A DNA stretch of 64,000 nt from Synechococcus sp. CBW1002 (GTDB taxonomy: Bacteria > Cyanobacteriota > Cyanobacteriia > PCC-6307 > Cyanobiaceae), in NCBI RefSeq assembly GCF_015840915.1, contig NZ_CP060398.1, forward strand, positions 2,976,001 to 3,040,000, written 5' to 3'. This document shows positions 54,763 to 64,000 of the stretch, piece by piece (position 1 is the stretch's first letter; each line of letters starts with the position of its first letter). A program made the position numbers and the translations under genes. The notes below the pieces were generated by a model. The model saw nothing but the letters and a program-made list of their open reading frames with translations, did not search any database and was not told where the DNA came from.

Positions 54763-57123
54763 ATGAATGATCTAGTTGTGAACTCAATCATTGCAGCTAA
54801 TTCAGGCGAGCAGGATGACATGCTCGCCAAGGCCGGTGAAAAAGTGGTGTACCTCGGCAAAGGGACCCTGTCGATTGTCGATCCCGTGGGTCGACCGGAT
54901 CTGAGTCACGAGGCAACCCTGGCGGTGGCCGTAGAGGATGGATCCAGGATCAAAGTAGAGGGTCAGCAAGATGCCATCCTCGTGTCCCAGGAAACTCACG
55001 GGTATGGGGGTACCCTGATCACCTTGGAGGGCGGCAGAGGAGCTGACATTCTTATCGACCATGGTGGCATTCGCCAGGAAGACTGGGACACTGCCACTGC
55101 CTCAACATTCTTTGAGGTCGTACAGCCAAGCAGACCGGCCGGGACGGCCACAAATTTCATGGATGGTGGTGATGGAGATGATTTCATCATCACCGGCTAT
55201 GGGAGCGACACCGTAAAGGGAGGCTCTGGCGACGATGTGATCTGGCTGAATGCCATGGGGAAATACACCCTTGAGGGAGGGAAGATGGTCTTCGATCAGA
55301 ACGTGCTGGAGGGAGGAACTGGCGCCGATACATTTGTCGTGAGCACCTTCGCTCAACAGCACTTGAACTACAGCTTTGATCCCGGTGGCTTCAGACAGCA
55401 TCACCAAAGCACAAGCTGGACCGAGGAATTCCGTGACATCTCTCTAGAGATAACTTCATACGCCCCTGTAGTCGGCGATTTCATCGGATTTGCCAAAGGC
55501 ATGGCCGACAGGATCAGCGGATATGTCGCTCCCACCTATGCTGGTACATACACACCTCCCTCCCTTCAGATAGACGTTCCGGTTCCCGAACAGTCTCAGC
55601 TCATTACAGACTTCAACCCACTGGAGGACGTCCTGATCGTCGATCTCGCCCCAGACAATGAGTCACGATTGACGTTCACAGCCAAGCACAGTGCTCAAGG
55701 ACATGGCTTCTACGTCAGCCAAGCCGACATCAGCACGCCACTACTGGATGTCACCCTCAATCTCGCTGAAATCAGAAGCCAGATTGGCGGCACCGCAGGC
55801 AACCTCAGCGACAGCGACTTGAGCGCAGCATTGATGTATTCGATGGAGCGGAGTTATCTCTACATGGATGGCAACAAGGCTGAACTCGCCTTCGGTTCCA
55901 ACCTTGACAAAGGATTCTCCAGTGACGTTGGCTGGCTCGGCAGCAACAAGATTGCTGCTTTTGGGGCCTTTGGCGCCCCACTGATTGAGATGGGAGGCCT
56001 ACGGAACGTCAACTTCCTCACGGGCACCAACGGGGACGAGATCCTGGCAGGATTCTCAACAGGCTCTTGGGCCCCTGAAGCCCCCATCGTCAACGATGTG
56101 AAGCTTTTCGGATTCGCCGGCGATGACATTCTGATGGCAGGCGCGGGCAACAATCAGCTCTATGGCGGCACGGGAAATGATACGGCTTACTACAACTATG
56201 ACATGAATGGAAACCCTCGTGCTTTAGGGATTGAAGTTGATATGGCTCAAACAAATACCACGTCATCAGGCACTTACAGCTCAGTCTTTCACGGAACCGT
56301 TCCTGACGTGGCCAACGCCACAACTTTCACCGACCATCTGTTCGACATCGAGAACATTACCGGAAGCATGTTCAAGGATGTGATCCGTGGTGACTATCAT
56401 GCCAACAGGATCACAAGCGGCCTGGGCGATGATATCCTGGCCGGTCGTGGAGGTGCTGACACCTTCATCCTCAGCGGCGGCAGCAACACCATCGAGGACT
56501 TCGTCGGCGGCGAGGACCGGATCCAGATCGCCATGCAGGCCTATGCAGGCCTGAGCTCCGGGGCGGATCTGCGCTTCACCTTCAGCGCCAGCGACGGTCT
56601 GACGATCAGCACCGTTGCCGGCACCGGGATCGCCGTACTGGAGAACATCGACCCGACCCTTGATGCCTCCGCCTTCCAGGTGGGGCGAGATGTGCAGCTC
56701 GTCGATGCCGATGGGCAGATCCATGCGGTGACGGGCAGTGTGGACGTGATCACCGGGGATCCCATCGAACCGATGGATCCCGGCAGCGACGACCCCGGTC
56801 TCCCAGACCCCGGCACGCAGGGGCCGGTCGATGGCGTGACCGGCATCGAGGTGAACAGCACCGACACTCACCTTCTGGCCAGGGAGGGCGTCGCGGAACG
56901 GTTCGTGATCTCCTACGCCTGGGGCCGTGACCTCACCATCCAGGGATTCGATGCGACCGAGGATGTGCTGGATCTGACGGCCTTCGCCCACGAGACCCTG
57001 CAGCCCGGCATCAGTGACCACTCGTTCGGCACCCTCATCGATCTGGCCTTCAACGACCAGAGCATCTCCCTGACCGGCGTGCTCTCGGCGGATCTCGGCC
57101 ATGGCGGCCTGCTGCTGGGCTGA
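54763..57123 (+). CDS. RTX-type calcium-binding repeat protein
   Basis: This 786-residue acidic protein has hemolysin-type nonapeptide repeats in three groups: GGDGDDFIITGYGSDTVKGG (about 135-165), FGFAGDDILMAGAGNNQLYG with GGTGNDTAYY (about 447-475), and SGLGDDILAGRGGADTFIL near 550-570. The Asp/Gly loops bind calcium. A Pro/Asp/Gly hinge (about 660-690) is followed by a C-terminal beta-rich domain ending HGGLLLG. There is no Sec signal, as expected for type I secretion, but no ABC/HlyD exporter is nearby. It may be a surface or matrix protein. The SD AGGAG supports the start. Confidence 0.85.
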   Translation: MNDLVVNSIIAANSGEQDDMLAKAGEKVVYLGKGTLSIVDPVGRPDLSHEATLAVAVEDGSRIKVEGQQDAILVSQETHGYGGTLITLEGGRGADILIDHGGIRQEDWDTATASTFFEVVQPSRPAGTATNFMDGGDGDDFIITGYGSDTVKGGSGDDVIWLNAMGKYTLEGGKMVFDQNVLEGGTGADTFVVSTFAQQHLNYSFDPGGFRQHHQSTSWTEEFRDISLEITSYAPVVGDFIGFAKGMADRISGYVAPTYAGTYTPPSLQIDVPVPEQSQLITDFNPLEDVLIVDLAPDNESRLTFTAKHSAQGHGFYVSQADISTPLLDVTLNLAEIRSQIGGTAGNLSDSDLSAALMYSMERSYLYMDGNKAELAFGSNLDKGFSSDVGWLGSNKIAAFGAFGAPLIEMGGLRNVNFLTGTNGDEILAGFSTGSWAPEAPIVNDVKLFGFAGDDILMAGAGNNQLYGGTGNDTAYYNYDMNGNPRALGIEVDMAQTNTTSSGTYSSVFHGTVPDVANATTFTDHLFDIENITGSMFKDVIRGDYHANRITSGLGDDILAGRGGADTFILSGGSNTIEDFVGGEDRIQIAMQAYAGLSSGADLRFTFSASDGLTISTVAGTGIAVLENIDPTLDASAFQVGRDVQLVDADGQIHAVTGSVDVITGDPIEPMDPGSDDPGLPDPGTQGPVDGVTGIEVNSTDTHLLAREGVAERFVISYAWGRDLTIQGFDATEDVLDLTAFAHETLQPGISDHSFGTLIDLAFNDQSISLTGVLSADLGHGGLLLG

Positions 57124-57129
57124 GCACGG

Positions 57130-57430
57130 TCATGCCTCCGCACCCGTCGATGGGGTGTCCGCTGCCGGCGGCGTGTGCGAGCCGTCGCAGAAGGGCTCGT
57201 TAGCCGAGAGGCCGCTGTGGCAGAGCGGGCCGTGCCGCGGTCCCAGACGACCAGACGGGCGGAAGGGCAGTGAGCCGCCTGGAACTCCACATCGCGGCGG
57301 ATGTCGGGGTCGTCGGAGCGCTTCACCAGCCTCCAGGTACCGTCCAGCCAGTCGCAGAAGCGGGCATCGGAGCAGAGAGCGGGCGTCGGTGATCAACAGC
57401 GCCGGGCCGTCGATCGCATCGGCCTGCTGG
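57130..57430 (-). pseudogene. CDGSH/Fer4-type iron-sulfur protein remnant
   Basis: Reverse-strand frames give DGPALLITDARS, then (shifted) FCDWLDGTWRLVKRSDDPDI, DVEFQAAHCPSARLVVWDRG and finally (shifted) CHSGLSANEPFCDGSHTPPA. The order matches proteins with a Fer4_19-like segment followed by a CDGSH domain. At least two frameshifts and a deletion between the two parts are evident, and the first CxC of the CDGSH site is lost. Confidence 0.65.
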
Positions 57431-57539
57431 AGGTGGGGAGTGGCCGGCGGCCGCGACGATCCGCCCCCACCAACCAAACTGCTTCAGAGCCCGGTGGCCT
57501 CATCACCCGGCTCCCTCACATCGGGGAGACAACATTGAG

Positions 57540-57565
57540 AAGGGCGCCCCGTGTCGGGCGCCCTT
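57540..57565. terminator. Strong hairpin between RTX and RecD genes
   Basis: AAGGGCGCCC-CGTGTC-GGGCGCCCTT has a perfect 10-bp stem. It sits between the RTX gene and the end of the reverse-strand RecD remnant and could stop transcription from both sides, though no long T-tract follows. Confidence 0.5.
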
Positions 57566-57745
57566 GGGCCGGTTGCAGGGTCTCGGTTCGCGCTGCCCTG
57601 GTCGAGGCCTCTGATTCATTGATAGATCCGCTGGCATGCCTTGTCAGTAAGGCAAGCCGAACCCTCGAGCGCCGCCGGCGCTGGGGTGGGTTCAGTTGCC
57701 CTGTGAAAGGAAAGGCCATGACCGCCTCGTCGCCCTGGTAACTGC

Positions 57746-58697
57746 TCAGCTGAGCCACTCCGCCAGATTGGTGTAGCGCCTGCGCCCCAGGTGATTCTTG
57801 ATGGCCATCGCCAACGCCTTCTTCTGGCCCACCAGCACCACCAGCTGCTTCCCGCGGGTGATGCCGGTGTACACCAGGTCGCGCTGCAGCATCGCGTAGT
57901 GCTGGGTGAGCAGGGGGATCACCACGGCGGGGTATTCACTGCCCTGGCTCTTGTGGATCGTGCAGGCATAGGCGGGCACCAGGTTGTCGAGTTCCCCCCA
58001 GCTGTAGGTCACCTCGCGGCCGTCAAATCGCACCGTCAGCTCGCTGACATCGGCGTCGATCGTTTCCACCGTGCCCACATCGCCGTTGAACACCTCCTTC
58101 TCGTAGTCGTTGGCCACCTGCATCACCTTGTCGGCCGGGGCAAAGCGCCACCCGAAACGATCCACCTGCTCAGGTGGATCGGGGTTGAGCAGCTGCTGCA
58201 GCTCGATGTTGAGCGACCTTGACCCGCAGCCCCCACGCGCCATCGGGCAGAGCACTTGCACCTGGGCGATGGGATCGAGGCCAAAGCGGGACGTGATGCG
58301 CTCGCCCACCACCTTGAGGATGAGGGCCACCGTCTGCTCGGGGGTGTCGGCAGGCAGGAAATAGAAGTCGGTGGTGGCCTCAGCAGCCGGGGGCCGCAGA
58401 TCGGGGATGGTGCCGGCGTTGATGGCGTGGGCGGTGGTGATGATGCGGCTGGAGGCCGCCTGGCGGAACACTTCCGTCAACCAGGCCACCGGCAGCGCGC
58501 CGCTGTTGATCAGATCGGCGAGCACCTGGCCGGGCCCCACCGAGGGCAGCTGGTCCACATCGCCCAGCAGCAGCAGGGCCGCCTCGGCTGGGAGGGCGTC
58601 CAGCAGGGCGGCCATCAACGGCACATCCACCATGGAGGTTTCATCCACCACCAGCAGGTCGCACTCCAGCGGCAATTCGGCGTTGCGCTTGAAGAGG
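57746..58697 (-). pseudogene. recD: RecD-type helicase, C-terminal half only
   Basis: The frame encodes helicase motifs from the Walker B region onward: [56 protein letters not shown], and [19 protein letters not shown] with the UvrD_C_2-like [20 protein letters not shown]. The N-terminal half with Walker A is missing. Codons upstream of [11 protein letters not shown] run into an unrelated gene fragment on the other strand at about 58698. RecD/RecD2 proteins need the whole ATPase, so this is inactive. Confidence 0.85.
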
Positions 58698-58699
58698 CC

Positions 58700-58852
58700 G
58701 CCCTGCGGGCGCTGAGCGAGGCGATCGTGCGCCGCCTGCTCGCGGGCCAGAACGACGACGGCACCTGGCTGGCGGACGCCCCGCTGCTCACCCTCATCGA
58801 CCAGAGCGTGGGCATCGCCATCTGGCTGCTGGAGGTGAGTGCTCTGGGCTGA
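58700..58852 (+). pseudogene. Toroid-protein C-terminal fragment
   Basis: The last 46 codons ([20 protein letters not shown] to [10 protein letters not shown]) match the C-terminus of the protein at 44808-45824 at 36 of 46 positions. It is joined tail-to-head to the broken RecD gene, so a deletion removed the rest of this paralogue and the RecD N-terminus. The natural stop remains. Confidence 0.8.
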
Positions 58853-58874
58853 GCCGAGAGCGGTGGTGGCCTAA

Positions 58875-60243
58875 GAGTTTGCGGAAAAACCGCCTGAGAA
58901 GCAGCGTTTTTCCCTCCTGAGAGCTGGTGCAGCTCATTTCGGTCTGGTTTTCAGAGTTTCAGCGGCTCAGAGCTCCCCTTTTGGTGTGTTTTGCCCCTTT
59001 GGGGCTCCCTGATCACTGCCGTCTGGGCACACTTCTGGGCAACCACCTGTTCACGCCGCCGCCATCGCCGGTTTGAGCAGGTTGCCCAGGCGGATCAGGT
59101 TGTAGGCGATCACATTCAGGCCGAACACCGCACTCACCTTCTCGGTGCCGCGCAGCTTGAACTGGCGCAGACCTCCCCACTGTTTGATCCAGCCAAACAC
59201 CTTCTCGATGCCGCGGCGGGCATGGATCGACTTGGCGTAGCCCACGTGGCGGGTGGTGCGGCCATCGATGGCGGAACCACCAGATCGGGCGGTGTTCTGC
59301 ACCACGTGCGGCGTCACGCCGATGCGGCGCATCTCGGCGACAAAGCCCCTGGTGTCGTAGTGCTTGTCGGCACCGATGGTTTTCTGGTGGGCACCGGGAC
59401 GATCCGCGGCCATGGCTTTGGCGGCATCCCGCTCCCCGGTGCCCGTGGCTTGCGTGACCTTGCAATCGACGATCAGGGCATGGCGGTTGTCCATGAGCAC
59501 ATGACCCCGGTAGCTCGGTTGAGCCGGGTGGGCGTTGGATTTCCGGGCCAGCAAGGCGTCGGGATCACTGCCGGAGCGGTGGGTCTTGTTGCTGAGCTTG
59601 ATGCCTCGGAAATCCCCTTTCGCTCGCTTCTTGCCGGGCTTTGGAGCGCCAAAACCCTCGCCAGGGCCTGACGGCGGTGGCGGCGGATCGTCCTGCCCAT
59701 CGATCCGCTCCAGTGAGGCATGGGAGGCCCAGGCCTGCAGCAAGGTGCCATCGACGGAGAAGTGCTCGTCACTGAGCAGCGGCTTGACCTCCGGAGCACC
59801 CATCAGCTTCTCCAGGAACTTCCCCATCACCTGCTCGTTCAGCAGCCGCTCCCGGTTTTTTGTGAATGTGGTGGGATGCCAGATCGGATCATCTGGGCTC
59901 AGCCCCACAAACCAGCGGAACAGCAGGTTGTAGTGGAGCTGCTCGAGCAGCAACCGCTCCGAGCGGATGCCGTAGAACGCCTGCAGCAACGAGGCCAGCA
60001 GCAGTTGCTCCGGCGGCACTGATGGCCGGCCTTCTGCGGCGTACAGATCACAGAAGGTGGGATTGAGGCGATCGAGGGCCTGATCGGCCAGCTTGCGGAT
60101 CCGCCGCAGCGGATGGCCGGCCGGGATCCGATCCTCAATCGACACGTAGGAGAACAGGGAGCCGCTGCGCTCCCGTTGACCTCGCATCTGGGCTGGACAG
60201 CTGGCCCATTCTCGCAGAGATGGCCGGGTTTTTCAGCAAACTC
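58875..60243 (-). mobile_element. IS5-family element, intact
   Basis: 1369 bp with ends GAGTTTGCGGAAAAACC and the inverse GAGTTTGCTGAAAAACC. The target duplication is CTAA (58871-58874, 60244-60247), the YTAR type preferred by the IS5 group. Confidence 0.92.
59051..60187 (-). CDS. IS5-family transposase
   Basis: This 378-residue DDE transposase has the DUF772 N-terminus (RPSVPPEQLLLASLLQAFYG, NLLFRWFVGLSPDDPIW), the catalytic Asp in FSVDGTLLQAWASH, a middle Asp in KTIGADKHYDTRGF and Glu in RRGIEKVFGWIKQWGGLRQ. A Pro/Gly-rich insert (DGQDDPPPPPSGPGEG) follows the first Asp. The start is the ATG 57 bp inside the right end. The element appears complete. Confidence 0.92.
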   Translation of the reverse strand: MRGQRERSGSLFSYVSIEDRIPAGHPLRRIRKLADQALDRLNPTFCDLYAAEGRPSVPPEQLLLASLLQAFYGIRSERLLLEQLHYNLLFRWFVGLSPDDPIWHPTTFTKNRERLLNEQVMGKFLEKLMGAPEVKPLLSDEHFSVDGTLLQAWASHASLERIDGQDDPPPPPSGPGEGFGAPKPGKKRAKGDFRGIKLSNKTHRSGSDPDALLARKSNAHPAQPSYRGHVLMDNRHALIVDCKVTQATGTGERDAAKAMAADRPGAHQKTIGADKHYDTRGFVAEMRRIGVTPHVVQNTARSGGSAIDGRTTRHVGYAKSIHARRGIEKVFGWIKQWGGLRQFKLRGTEKVSAVFGLNVIAYNLIRLGNLLKPAMAAA

Positions 60244-61188
60244 CTAAAGGGATCCAGGCTGAGGGGTGTTGGCTGGAGCTGGGCTGCCGCTGCCGAAGCG
60301 CTGACGCCAATGGCGGGCGATGTCGATCCGCCGGGCCATCCAGGCGGAGCCGGTGCCTGCCACATGGTTCAGGAACCGCTCCAGACCGGCGATCCGGCCG
60401 GGGCGGCCGATCAGGCGCGGATGGATCCCCACCGAGAGCATCGTCGGGTGGTGTTCGCCCTCCCGCGCCAGCCAGTCGTATGCCGCAATGCAGTAGCTGG
60501 CGAAGTCGTCCCCCTGCACGAAGGTGCCGCCGGCCATGAAGCGCATGTCGTTGGTGTCGAAGGCATAGGGCAGCACCACGTGCTCGCGGCCCGCCACCGA
60601 CACCAGATAGGGCAGGTCGTCGTCGTAGGCGTCGGAGTCGTATGCAAAGCCGAAGTCCTCCACCAGCAGTTGGCGGGTGTGGGGTGAGGCAGCTCCCTTG
60701 GTGTGCCATCCAAGCGGCCGGGTGCCGCAGGCCCGCTCGATCGCTTCCACCGCAGCGGCGATCACCTCCCGTTCCCGCTCGACCGCCATGCCGGCATGGC
60801 GCTCCCAGCGGTAGCCATGGGCGGCCACCTCGTAGCCGCGCCCGGCGGCGTCTCGGCCAAGCCAGGGAGCGCGATCCATGGTTCGGCCCGCGGCACTCAC
60901 GGTGCAGCTCACGCCGAAGCGCTCCAGCAGCCGCACGATGCGCCAGTAGCCGGCGCGGCTCTCGTAGCCGAAATGGGAGGAGAGTGCCGGATTGGGCGCC
61001 CCGGCCACCGGCTCCACGATGTCGTACAAGGATTCGTTGGTCTCGTCGCCGTAGGCGAGGGAAAGTTCGGCCCCGGCCTCAAGGTTCATCACCAGCGACA
61101 CGGCCACGCGCGCCCCGCCCGGCCAGCTCGGGTCGGGCGGGGCGCCGCCATAGCCGCGCAGGTCGACCGCCAGGGGATCGGGTGTCAT
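60244..61188 (-). CDS. Polysaccharide deacetylase/allantoinase (PuuE-like)
   Basis: This 314-residue NodB-fold protein is of the PuuE-like class. RVAVSLVMNLEAGAELSLAY is the typical first strand; AAGRTMDRAPWLGRDAAG and YEVAAHGYRWERHAG follow, and late His residues are in HPTMLSVGIHPRLIG. It could hydrolyse N-acyl or cyclic amide bonds, as in ureide catabolism. The ATG overlaps the MFS stop codon (ATGA), so it is translationally coupled to the transporter. The stop codon TAG lies in the CTAA duplication of the IS5 element, which left the protein intact. Confidence 0.82.
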   Translation of the reverse strand: MTPDPLAVDLRGYGGAPPDPSWPGGARVAVSLVMNLEAGAELSLAYGDETNESLYDIVEPVAGAPNPALSSHFGYESRAGYWRIVRLLERFGVSCTVSAAGRTMDRAPWLGRDAAGRGYEVAAHGYRWERHAGMAVEREREVIAAAVEAIERACGTRPLGWHTKGAASPHTRQLLVEDFGFAYDSDAYDDDLPYLVSVAGREHVVLPYAFDTNDMRFMAGGTFVQGDDFASYCIAAYDWLAREGEHHPTMLSVGIHPRLIGRPGRIAGLERFLNHVAGTGSAWMARRIDIARHWRQRFGSGSPAPANTPQPGSL

Positions 61189-62465
61189 GGATGGGCTCCT
61201 CCAGGCCACCGCTCGGGCCGCCAGATCGTCTGGATCGCCAGCCATGCCGCCGCTCCGCACGCCAGGGCGAACAGGAACGGCGCCGCCGGCCCGGAGGCCG
61301 TGAGCTCACCACCGAGGAACGACACGCTCGCGGCGGCGAGGGTGAACACCGCCGTGGAGAAGCCCATCACCCAGCCCTGCTCCTCGGCCGAGGCGGAGCG
61401 GGAGTAGGCCGCCAGCAGGGTGGGATAGCCGATGCCGTGCAGGGCGCCGGCAGGCAGTAGCAGCGCCAGGGCCAGCGGGCCGGACGGCACCGCCACGAAG
61501 GCCGCGATCACGGCGCAGAGCAGCAGCGCCACCCAGCCCAGCAGTGCGCCTGACGACAGGCGGGCGTTGAGCGGCTCCACCAGCAGGCCGCTGGCCAGGG
61601 CAAGGCCGGTGCCGAGCAGGAACATGGCCAGGCTGGCCGCCTGGGTGCCGTAGCCGAAGCGTGCCGTGAGGCTGGCGGCGGCGAATACATAGAACCCCAT
61701 GAAGCAGAGCATGTAGGGAAAGAACACGGCGGTGACCCGCCGCACGGCGCGCCGCTGCAGGCCACGGCCGAGTAGCTGACCCACCTCCAGTGGGCTGAGC
61801 CGCAGCGGCGCCAGGGCCTGGCGGGCATCGCGGAAGCTCAGCGCCACAAACACCAGCGCCACCAGGCAGAGCCCGCCGCCCACCATGAACGGCAGGGTGG
61901 GGGAGGCCCAGGGCCCCAGGATCGCCGGATCGGAGAACACTCCGCCAATGATCGGCCCGATCACCAGGCCGCCGCTCACACCCACGTTCACCAGGCCGAG
62001 GTTGCGGGTGCTCTCCGCCTCGCTGCGCGCCAGGTCGATCATCGCCGCGGCGGCGATCGGCTGGGTGCCGGCAGTGAAACCGGTGATGGCGCGGGACGCC
62101 ACCAGGAGCGGGTAGCTCCGCAGCGGGATGGCAGCCGCGGCCAGGGCGTACCCCGCGAAGGCTCCCACCAGGCAGATCAGGATGCCCCGTTTGCGGCCGA
62201 TGCTGTCGGAAAGTCGGGCCACATAGATCGAGCCGAACAGCCAGGTGAGGAAGAACGTGCCGATGGCGATGCTGTAGAGCAGCTCCGCCTGGGATCGGGA
62301 GGTTGCCACCGGCAGAAAACCGGAGCCGCTCTTCAGCAGCAGCGTGTCGAAGATCGGGAAGGCCAGCCCCTGGCCCATCACATCCACGAAGCACACCACC
62401 ATCAGGGCGAATACGGCGAGCCTGAGGGAGCCGTCTGACGACCTGGGCCTGGCGGAGCCGGTCAT
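61185..62465 (-). CDS. Major-facilitator transporter
   Basis: This 426-residue MFS protein has about 12 membrane segments. The first is LRLAVFALMVVCFVDVMGQG; the A-motif-like loop is ARLSDSIGRKRG, and ASRAITGFTAGTQPIAAAAM is the segment-4/5 region seen in multidrug and metabolite exporters. The start is the ATG giving MTGSARPRSS; the longer frame adds a Pro/Arg-rich stretch without membrane features. It is coupled to the deacetylase downstream, suggesting transport of that enzyme's substrate or product. Confidence 0.88.
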   Translation of the reverse strand: MTGSARPRSSDGSLRLAVFALMVVCFVDVMGQGLAFPIFDTLLLKSGSGFLPVATSRSQAELLYSIAIGTFFLTWLFGSIYVARLSDSIGRKRGILICLVGAFAGYALAAAAIPLRSYPLLVASRAITGFTAGTQPIAAAAMIDLARSEAESTRNLGLVNVGVSGGLVIGPIIGGVFSDPAILGPWASPTLPFMVGGGLCLVALVFVALSFRDARQALAPLRLSPLEVGQLLGRGLQRRAVRRVTAVFFPYMLCFMGFYVFAAASLTARFGYGTQAASLAMFLLGTGLALASGLLVEPLNARLSSGALLGWVALLLCAVIAAFVAVPSGPLALALLLPAGALHGIGYPTLLAAYSRSASAEEQGWVMGFSTAVFTLAAASVSFLGGELTASGPAAPFLFALACGAAAWLAIQTIWRPERWPGGAHP

Positions 62466-62621
62466 GAGGAGAGAAGAGTCGGGTGGAGAATCAGCCTCAG
62501 CTTGGTCATGGCCTGGCGAACTGGCCGCCAGCGGTGAGACGATCCTGCGGGCTCTTGGCCGCGGCCTGGGGAACGGCGGAACCGGCCTGGGCCTGGGCAT
62601 CTCCGCAGGGCAGGAACAGGG

Positions 62622-63128
62622 TCAGGGCAGATCCTTCGGCACGATGTCGATCACGATCGCCTTCGCCGGGGCATCGGTCTCGTTGCGCCACCAATGCACC
62701 ACCCCGGCCGCTTCAAAGGCCACCTCCCCTGGAGCGAGCGGCTTCGGCTGGGCAGCAGGGGCGCGTCGCTCGGTCATCTCCCCTTCCAGCATCACGGCGA
62801 CACCCGGGCGGCGTTCATGGCGATGCACGCCGATCTGGCCGCCGGGGGCAACGGTGATTTCGCGGGCGCGCAGCACGTAACCCTTCATCGCTGGGAAATC
62901 CTGCTCCAGATCCGTGGATCCGAGCAGGCGCACAGATCGAACCCCACGCGTTTCCTTCGGGGCACCGGGCAGGACGTGCTCCAGCCCCCGCCGCTCGTTC
63001 TCGGGAACGACCGCCCTGGCGTCAGCCCTGGCAGGCAGAGACCAGCCGGTTGTGATGCACGCAGCCAGGCAGACAAGGGCGGTCTTTGTCCAGCCTGCGG
63101 TCGTGGGATCTGTGGTGCAGATACGCAT
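62622..63128 (-). CDS. Exported cupin-domain protein
   Basis: This 168-residue protein has a signal peptide (MRICTTDPTTAGWTKTALVC to LPARADA) and one cupin domain. Motif 1 is PGGQIGVHRHERRPGVAVML with two metal-type His residues; motif 2 is LAPGEVAFEAAGVVHWWRN. Such small periplasmic cupins bind metals or small ligands, and the function is not predictable. The start is the ATG, with a TTG four codons upstream as the alternative. Confidence 0.8.
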   Translation of the reverse strand: MRICTTDPTTAGWTKTALVCLAACITTGWSLPARADARAVVPENERRGLEHVLPGAPKETRGVRSVRLLGSTDLEQDFPAMKGYVLRAREITVAPGGQIGVHRHERRPGVAVMLEGEMTERRAPAAQPKPLAPGEVAFEAAGVVHWWRNETDAPAKAIVIDIVPKDLP

Positions 63129-63485
63129 CGACGCAGCCAAGAATCTGATCCAATCCTGCCAGCCTTGGCGGATTGGTTCTCTCTACCTTGCGTAGCCCTG
63201 AACCAATGGCCATTCGATCAGCACGCCACACGTGCTCCTGCGAACTGTGCTCGAGCATCGCTCTGTGATTCCCAACGAATCGCAAGTTCGATGCCAAAAC
63301 CCACGCTGCGAACGTGCTCCGACACAATCGAGATCAGGACGATTGCAGGTGCCGGCCCAGGCATGGGATTCCGCGACGCAGCCACGCGCCATGCCCACCC
63401 ACCGAGGCACGCAACAGACTGCGGCAGAGCCCGCGCCCTCAGCCGCTGCGCGGGCGAACGATCCTCACCATCCGCCCCGATCACG

Positions 63486-64000
63486 ATGCTGAGACCCCTG
63501 GCAGTTCTGCTGGCCCTGCACGTTGCTCAGCCGGTGGCGGCGCAGTTGCCCCAGGCTCCCGCAGCGGATCGAACCTTGCAGCGGCAGAGCCAGGCGCGGA
63601 TCGAGCCCTTCCTGGCCGAGCTGGGCAGCCTGGTGGCGATCGACAGCGGCAGCGACCGGCCTCAGGGTCTGGACCGGATGGCCACCCACCTGGAGCAGCG
63701 GCTGCAGGGGCTCGGGGCCAGGGTGGAGCGGCACCCGGCCAGGCCCGCCGCCGGCGACACCCTGGTGGCGCGCCTCGAGGGGCGCGGCGATCGGGGCATC
63801 CTGCTGATGGTCCACTACGACACGGTCTTCCCGGACGGCGAGGCGGGACGGCGCCCATTCCGGATCGAGGCGGGCCGCGCCACGGGGCCGGGGGTGGCGG
63901 ATGCCAAGGGCGGGGTGGTGATGATCCTGCAGGCGCTGGAGCTGCTCAGAACGCGCAACGGCAACGACCACACTCCGATCACGGTGCTGTTCAACCCCGA
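63486..64000 (+). CDS. M20-family metallopeptidase, N-terminal part (runs off the window)
   Basis: The frame is open to the window end. A signal peptide (MLRPLAVLLALHVAQPVAAQ) is followed by the peptidase-M20 catalytic domain: MVHYDTVFPDG holds the first zinc His and Asp, and GPGVADAKGGVVMILQALE holds the bridging Asp. The sequence breaks off at VLFNP, just before the catalytic Glu-Glu. It resembles glutamate carboxypeptidase (CPG2-like) enzymes and would act outside the cytoplasm. Confidence 0.88.
   Translation, partial: MLRPLAVLLALHVAQPVAAQLPQAPAADRTLQRQSQARIEPFLAELGSLVAIDSGSDRPQGLDRMATHLEQRLQGLGARVERHPARPAAGDTLVARLEGRGDRGILLMVHYDTVFPDGEAGRRPFRIEAGRATGPGVADAKGGVVMILQALELLRTRNGNDHTPITVLFNP

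Noticed and set aside
58256-58852. 198-codon forward frame
   Set aside because: Its first part is antisense to RecD. Only the last about 46 codons are a genuine gene fragment.

Overview
The window looks like a chromosomal segment of a cyanobacterium, probably of the Synechococcus/Cyanobium type. That is inferred from a cyanobacterial-style Coq4 homologue, a truncated RecD-like helicase, a type-III-like sigma fragment, a CDGSH/Fer4-type remnant and GC-rich coding. No ribosomal marker is present, so the assignment is tentative. The left 41 kb is an island of relatively A+T-rich native genes filled with insertion sequences. The right 23 kb is ordinary GC-rich chromosome with several decayed genes.

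Left half. The native genes are a TPR-like protein (1-430), a four-gene co-directional run with an alpha/beta-hydrolase, an acidic protein, a sulfotransferase and an unknown protein (12163-15511), and then an esterase, an Sfp-type phosphopantetheinyl transferase, a stand-alone KS-AT polyketide synthase and a second lipoprotein-like esterase (24416-30844). Together they look like one dismembered biosynthetic locus for a modified acyl or polyketide product. No acyl carrier protein is visible.

The native genes are separated by IS pile-ups whose order can be read from target-site duplications (TSDs). The first pile-up (629-11453) is a single 1767-bp-type DDE element (TSD TAAAGA at both outer ends). 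It was later filled by IS3 (itself hit by another 1767-bp element), an IS66 remnant carrying IS21, a truncated IS110 and another IS3. The second (15.7-24.0 kb) holds an IS3 remnant, an IS256 remnant interrupted by IS21 that carries IS3, a second IS3 type, and an intact IS110. The third (31.3-41.2 kb) starts with IS66 and IS481 stumps. A four-level nest follows: IS1182 contains IS256, which contains a group II intron, which contains a 1767-bp element. Removing each layer together with one TSD copy restores the reading frame of its host. IS630 and an IS5 pseudogene carrying a related MITE follow.

Right half. In order: a lactonase remnant, PIG-L deacetylase, FAD monooxygenase, secreted unknown protein, alpha/alpha-toroid-like protein, O-methyltransferase, amidase, Coq4-like protein, VanX-like dipeptidase and GMC oxidoreductase. 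A decay corridor follows (MFS, sigma-factor and LuxR-regulator pseudogenes). Then come a large RTX-type calcium-binding protein preceded by three 29-bp-spaced palindromic sites, a CDGSH remnant, a truncated RecD fused to a toroid-gene fragment, an intact IS5, a deacetylase/MFS pair, a cupin and the start of an M20 peptidase.
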